A DNA stretch of 9,629 nucleotides from Alphaproteobacteria bacterium. Lineage in GTDB: Bacteria; Pseudomonadota; Alphaproteobacteria; ATCC43930; CGMCC-115725. The stretch is from assembly GCA_030039775.1 (NCBI GenBank), contig JASHUX010000169.1, forward strand, positions 1 to 9,629. Direction: 5' to 3'. Shown here piece by piece: positions 8,703-9,629 of the stretch. The translations under genes and the position numbers were made by a program. The notes beneath the pieces were generated by a model, which saw nothing but the letters and a program-made list of their open reading frames with translations, had not been told where the DNA came from and ran no database searches. Position 1 is the stretch's first letter, and each line of letters begins with the position of its first letter.

Positions 8703-9404
8703 TTACGGAATCGCCTGCAACAGCATCTGCGTCAGTTCGTTCGGCATGTCGTTCTGCGCCATGTGCGTGCAGGGCAGTGTATGCATCGTCCAGCCCGGCC
8801 TGTTCTTCAGCTTCTCGTAGAATTGCGTGAAAGTCGTCGGCGACGGCACGTTGCAATAGATGTAGGTCTTGCGCTTGACGCGGTCGATGCCGCCGGTCAG
8901 CGCCACGCCTTGGATCATCGTCCCGGCCGGTTGCGGCGAGGTCTTTTTCTCGAAGAACGCGCGGACCTCGGGGGTCGGTGTGCCGAACGTCTCCGGCGGC
9001 AGCGGCGCCACGCGCCAGTCGGAGCCGGATTCGAGCGCGGGCGCCGGCCCGCCTGCCGGCACGAGGTTCGCCAGCGACTGTCCGTTCTCCGGCACGAAGG
9101 CGTCGAGATAGACCAGCGCCGAAATCTTGTCAGGGATGGCGTCCGCGACGCCCGTCACCACCATGCCGCCGTAGGAATGACCGACCAGCACGAAATTCGC
9201 GAGGTCCTCGTAATCGATCACGCCGAGCACGTCCCGGATGTGCGTGTTGAGGTCGACTTCGCGGGTGGCCAGATGCTTGCGCTCGCCGAGGCCGGTCAGG
9301 GTCGGGCGCAACACCTCATGCCCCGCCTTGCGCAGCCGCTCCTCGATCGGCTTCCAGACGATGCTGCCCGCCCACGCGCCGTGAACCAGAACGAATGTCG
9401 CCAT
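8703..9404 (-). CDS. Alpha/beta hydrolase, EstC / hydroxynitrile-lyase-like family
   Basis: A 233-residue single-domain alpha/beta hydrolase with no signal peptide, so probably cytosolic. The N-terminal strand and oxyanion region is FVLVHGAWAG (residues 4-13), the nucleophile elbow is GHSYGG with S77, and the likely catalytic histidine is H214 in CTHMAQNDMPNEL near the C-terminus. The overall pattern (VLVHGAW..., TLTGLGER, LVYLDAFVPENGQS, PGW...L..THM) matches small esterase-like proteins related to EstC, plant salicylate esterases and hydroxynitrile lyases. The substrate is unknown. No Asp sits after the strand KTYIYCNVPSP where the related lyases place the triad acid; D101 (LVYLDAF) is the best alternative. 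ATG 9404 is chosen because the fold begins there and a strong GGGGAGG precedes it. Longer in-frame extensions run antisense-like Arg-rich sequence and overlap the porin gene. It starts 32 nt after the porin stop, so the two may be co-transcribed. Confidence 0.88.
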   Translation of the reverse strand: MATFVLVHGAWAGSIVWKPIEERLRKAGHEVLRPTLTGLGERKHLATREVDLNTHIRDVLGVIDYEDLANFVLVGHSYGGMVVTGVADAIPDKISALVYLDAFVPENGQSLANLVPAGGPAPALESGSDWRVAPLPPETFGTPTPEVRAFFEKKTSPQPAGTMIQGVALTGGIDRVKRKTYIYCNVPSPTTFTQFYEKLKNRPGWTMHTLPCTHMAQNDMPNELTQMLLQAIP

Positions 9405-9409
9405 CGATT

Positions 9410-9416
9410 CCTCCCC
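9410..9416 (-). promoter_or_regulatory. Ribosome binding site of the alpha/beta hydrolase
   Basis: GGGGAGG on the minus strand, 5 nt before ATG 9404, the strongest Shine-Dalgarno match in the window; it fixes the start. Its GGGG end can pair with CCCC of an upstream segment in a 5-bp stem (9413-9417 with 9425-9429), which might partly mask it. Confidence 0.75.
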
Positions 9417-9436
9417 GAGAGTCGCGGGGCACCTTA

Positions 9437-9629
9437 TCAGAAGGTGATCTTGGTTTGCACGCCGGCGACGATCTCGTCGCCGACCCGGCGCGCGGGATCG
9501 GACGGATCGGCGATGCCGGCGCCGGGATTGAGAATGAATTGCAGGTCGGGCTGGACCACCCACCAACCGGTCGCTTGGATCTGGTAAGTGATCTCGATGA
9601 GGTGCTCGGCGGTGCGCACCGGCACCGGC
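9437..9629 (-). CDS. Carbohydrate porin, OprB-like, C-terminal fragment (partial)
   Basis: The frame is open to the window edge, so the 5' part lies outside; about 64 C-terminal residues are visible. They read as the last beta strands of an outer-membrane barrel: EITYQIQATGWWVVQPDLQF, then ILNPG, a DPSDPARR loop, and a final strand ending in IVAGVQTKITF. The E-x-x-YQ...W..QPDLQ..xNPG pattern and the terminal phenylalanine, the signal for outer-membrane insertion, fit the C-terminus of OprB-family carbohydrate-selective porins. Substrate cannot be judged from this piece. The GTG near the window edge is internal, not a start. Its stop is 32 nt upstream of the hydrolase start; no terminator with a T-run is seen between them. 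Confidence 0.8.
   Translation of the reverse strand, partial: PVPVRTAEHLIEITYQIQATGWWVVQPDLQFILNPGAGIADPSDPARRVGDEIVAGVQTKITF

Noticed and set aside
9405..9566. Upstream in-frame extension of the hydrolase
   Set aside because: It overlaps the porin gene in another frame, is Arg-rich, and the strong ribosome site favours ATG 9404.

Overview
This 9.6 kb, GC-rich window looks like a chromosomal housekeeping segment of an alphaproteobacterium. The evidence is the mdh–sucA–sucB–lpd arrangement of TCA-cycle genes, the sequence character of the enzymes, the strong G/C preference at third codon positions, and an intergenic double-hairpin repeat of the type whose chance translation reads VVPAEAG...FRGND. 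I cannot place it more narrowly than Alphaproteobacteria from sequence alone.

Layout, left to right. A plus-strand gene (6-1661) encodes an exported PQQ-type beta-propeller protein resembling polyvinyl-alcohol/quinoprotein alcohol dehydrogenases but without a haem c domain. Everything else is on the minus strand. In transcription order, from right to left: the 3' end of an OprB-like carbohydrate porin (9437-9629, cut by the window edge); an alpha/beta hydrolase with a GHSYGG elbow (8703-9404); malate dehydrogenase mdh (7659-8615); the three 2-oxoglutarate dehydrogenase components sucA/E1 (4671-7535), sucB (odhB)/E2 (3434-4657) and lpdA/E3 (1935-3326 or 3338); and a 74-codon two-helix membrane protein (1640-1864) whose 3' end overlaps the end of the PQQ gene tail to tail.

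The core of the window is the 2-oxoglutarate dehydrogenase complex. E1 decarboxylates 2-oxoglutarate with thiamine diphosphate, E2 passes the succinyl group through its lipoyl-lysine to CoA, and E3 reoxidises the lipoamide with FAD and NAD+. Mdh supplies oxaloacetate in the same cycle. sucC and sucD, which commonly sit between mdh and sucA in alphaproteobacteria, are absent; only a 123-bp spacer with a perfect 15-bp palindrome lies there. sucA and sucB are separated by 13 nt, while sucB and lpdA are separated by 95 nt holding the double-hairpin repeat, which could influence E2:E3 mRNA ratios.

I found no CRISPR array, tRNA, rRNA, insertion sequence, phage gene or defence system. No intergenic gap exceeds about 125 bp. 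The second-look items are modest: the missing sucCD, the covarying repeat, the small membrane ORF, the haem-less quinoprotein, and an unusual catalytic-acid position in the hydrolase.
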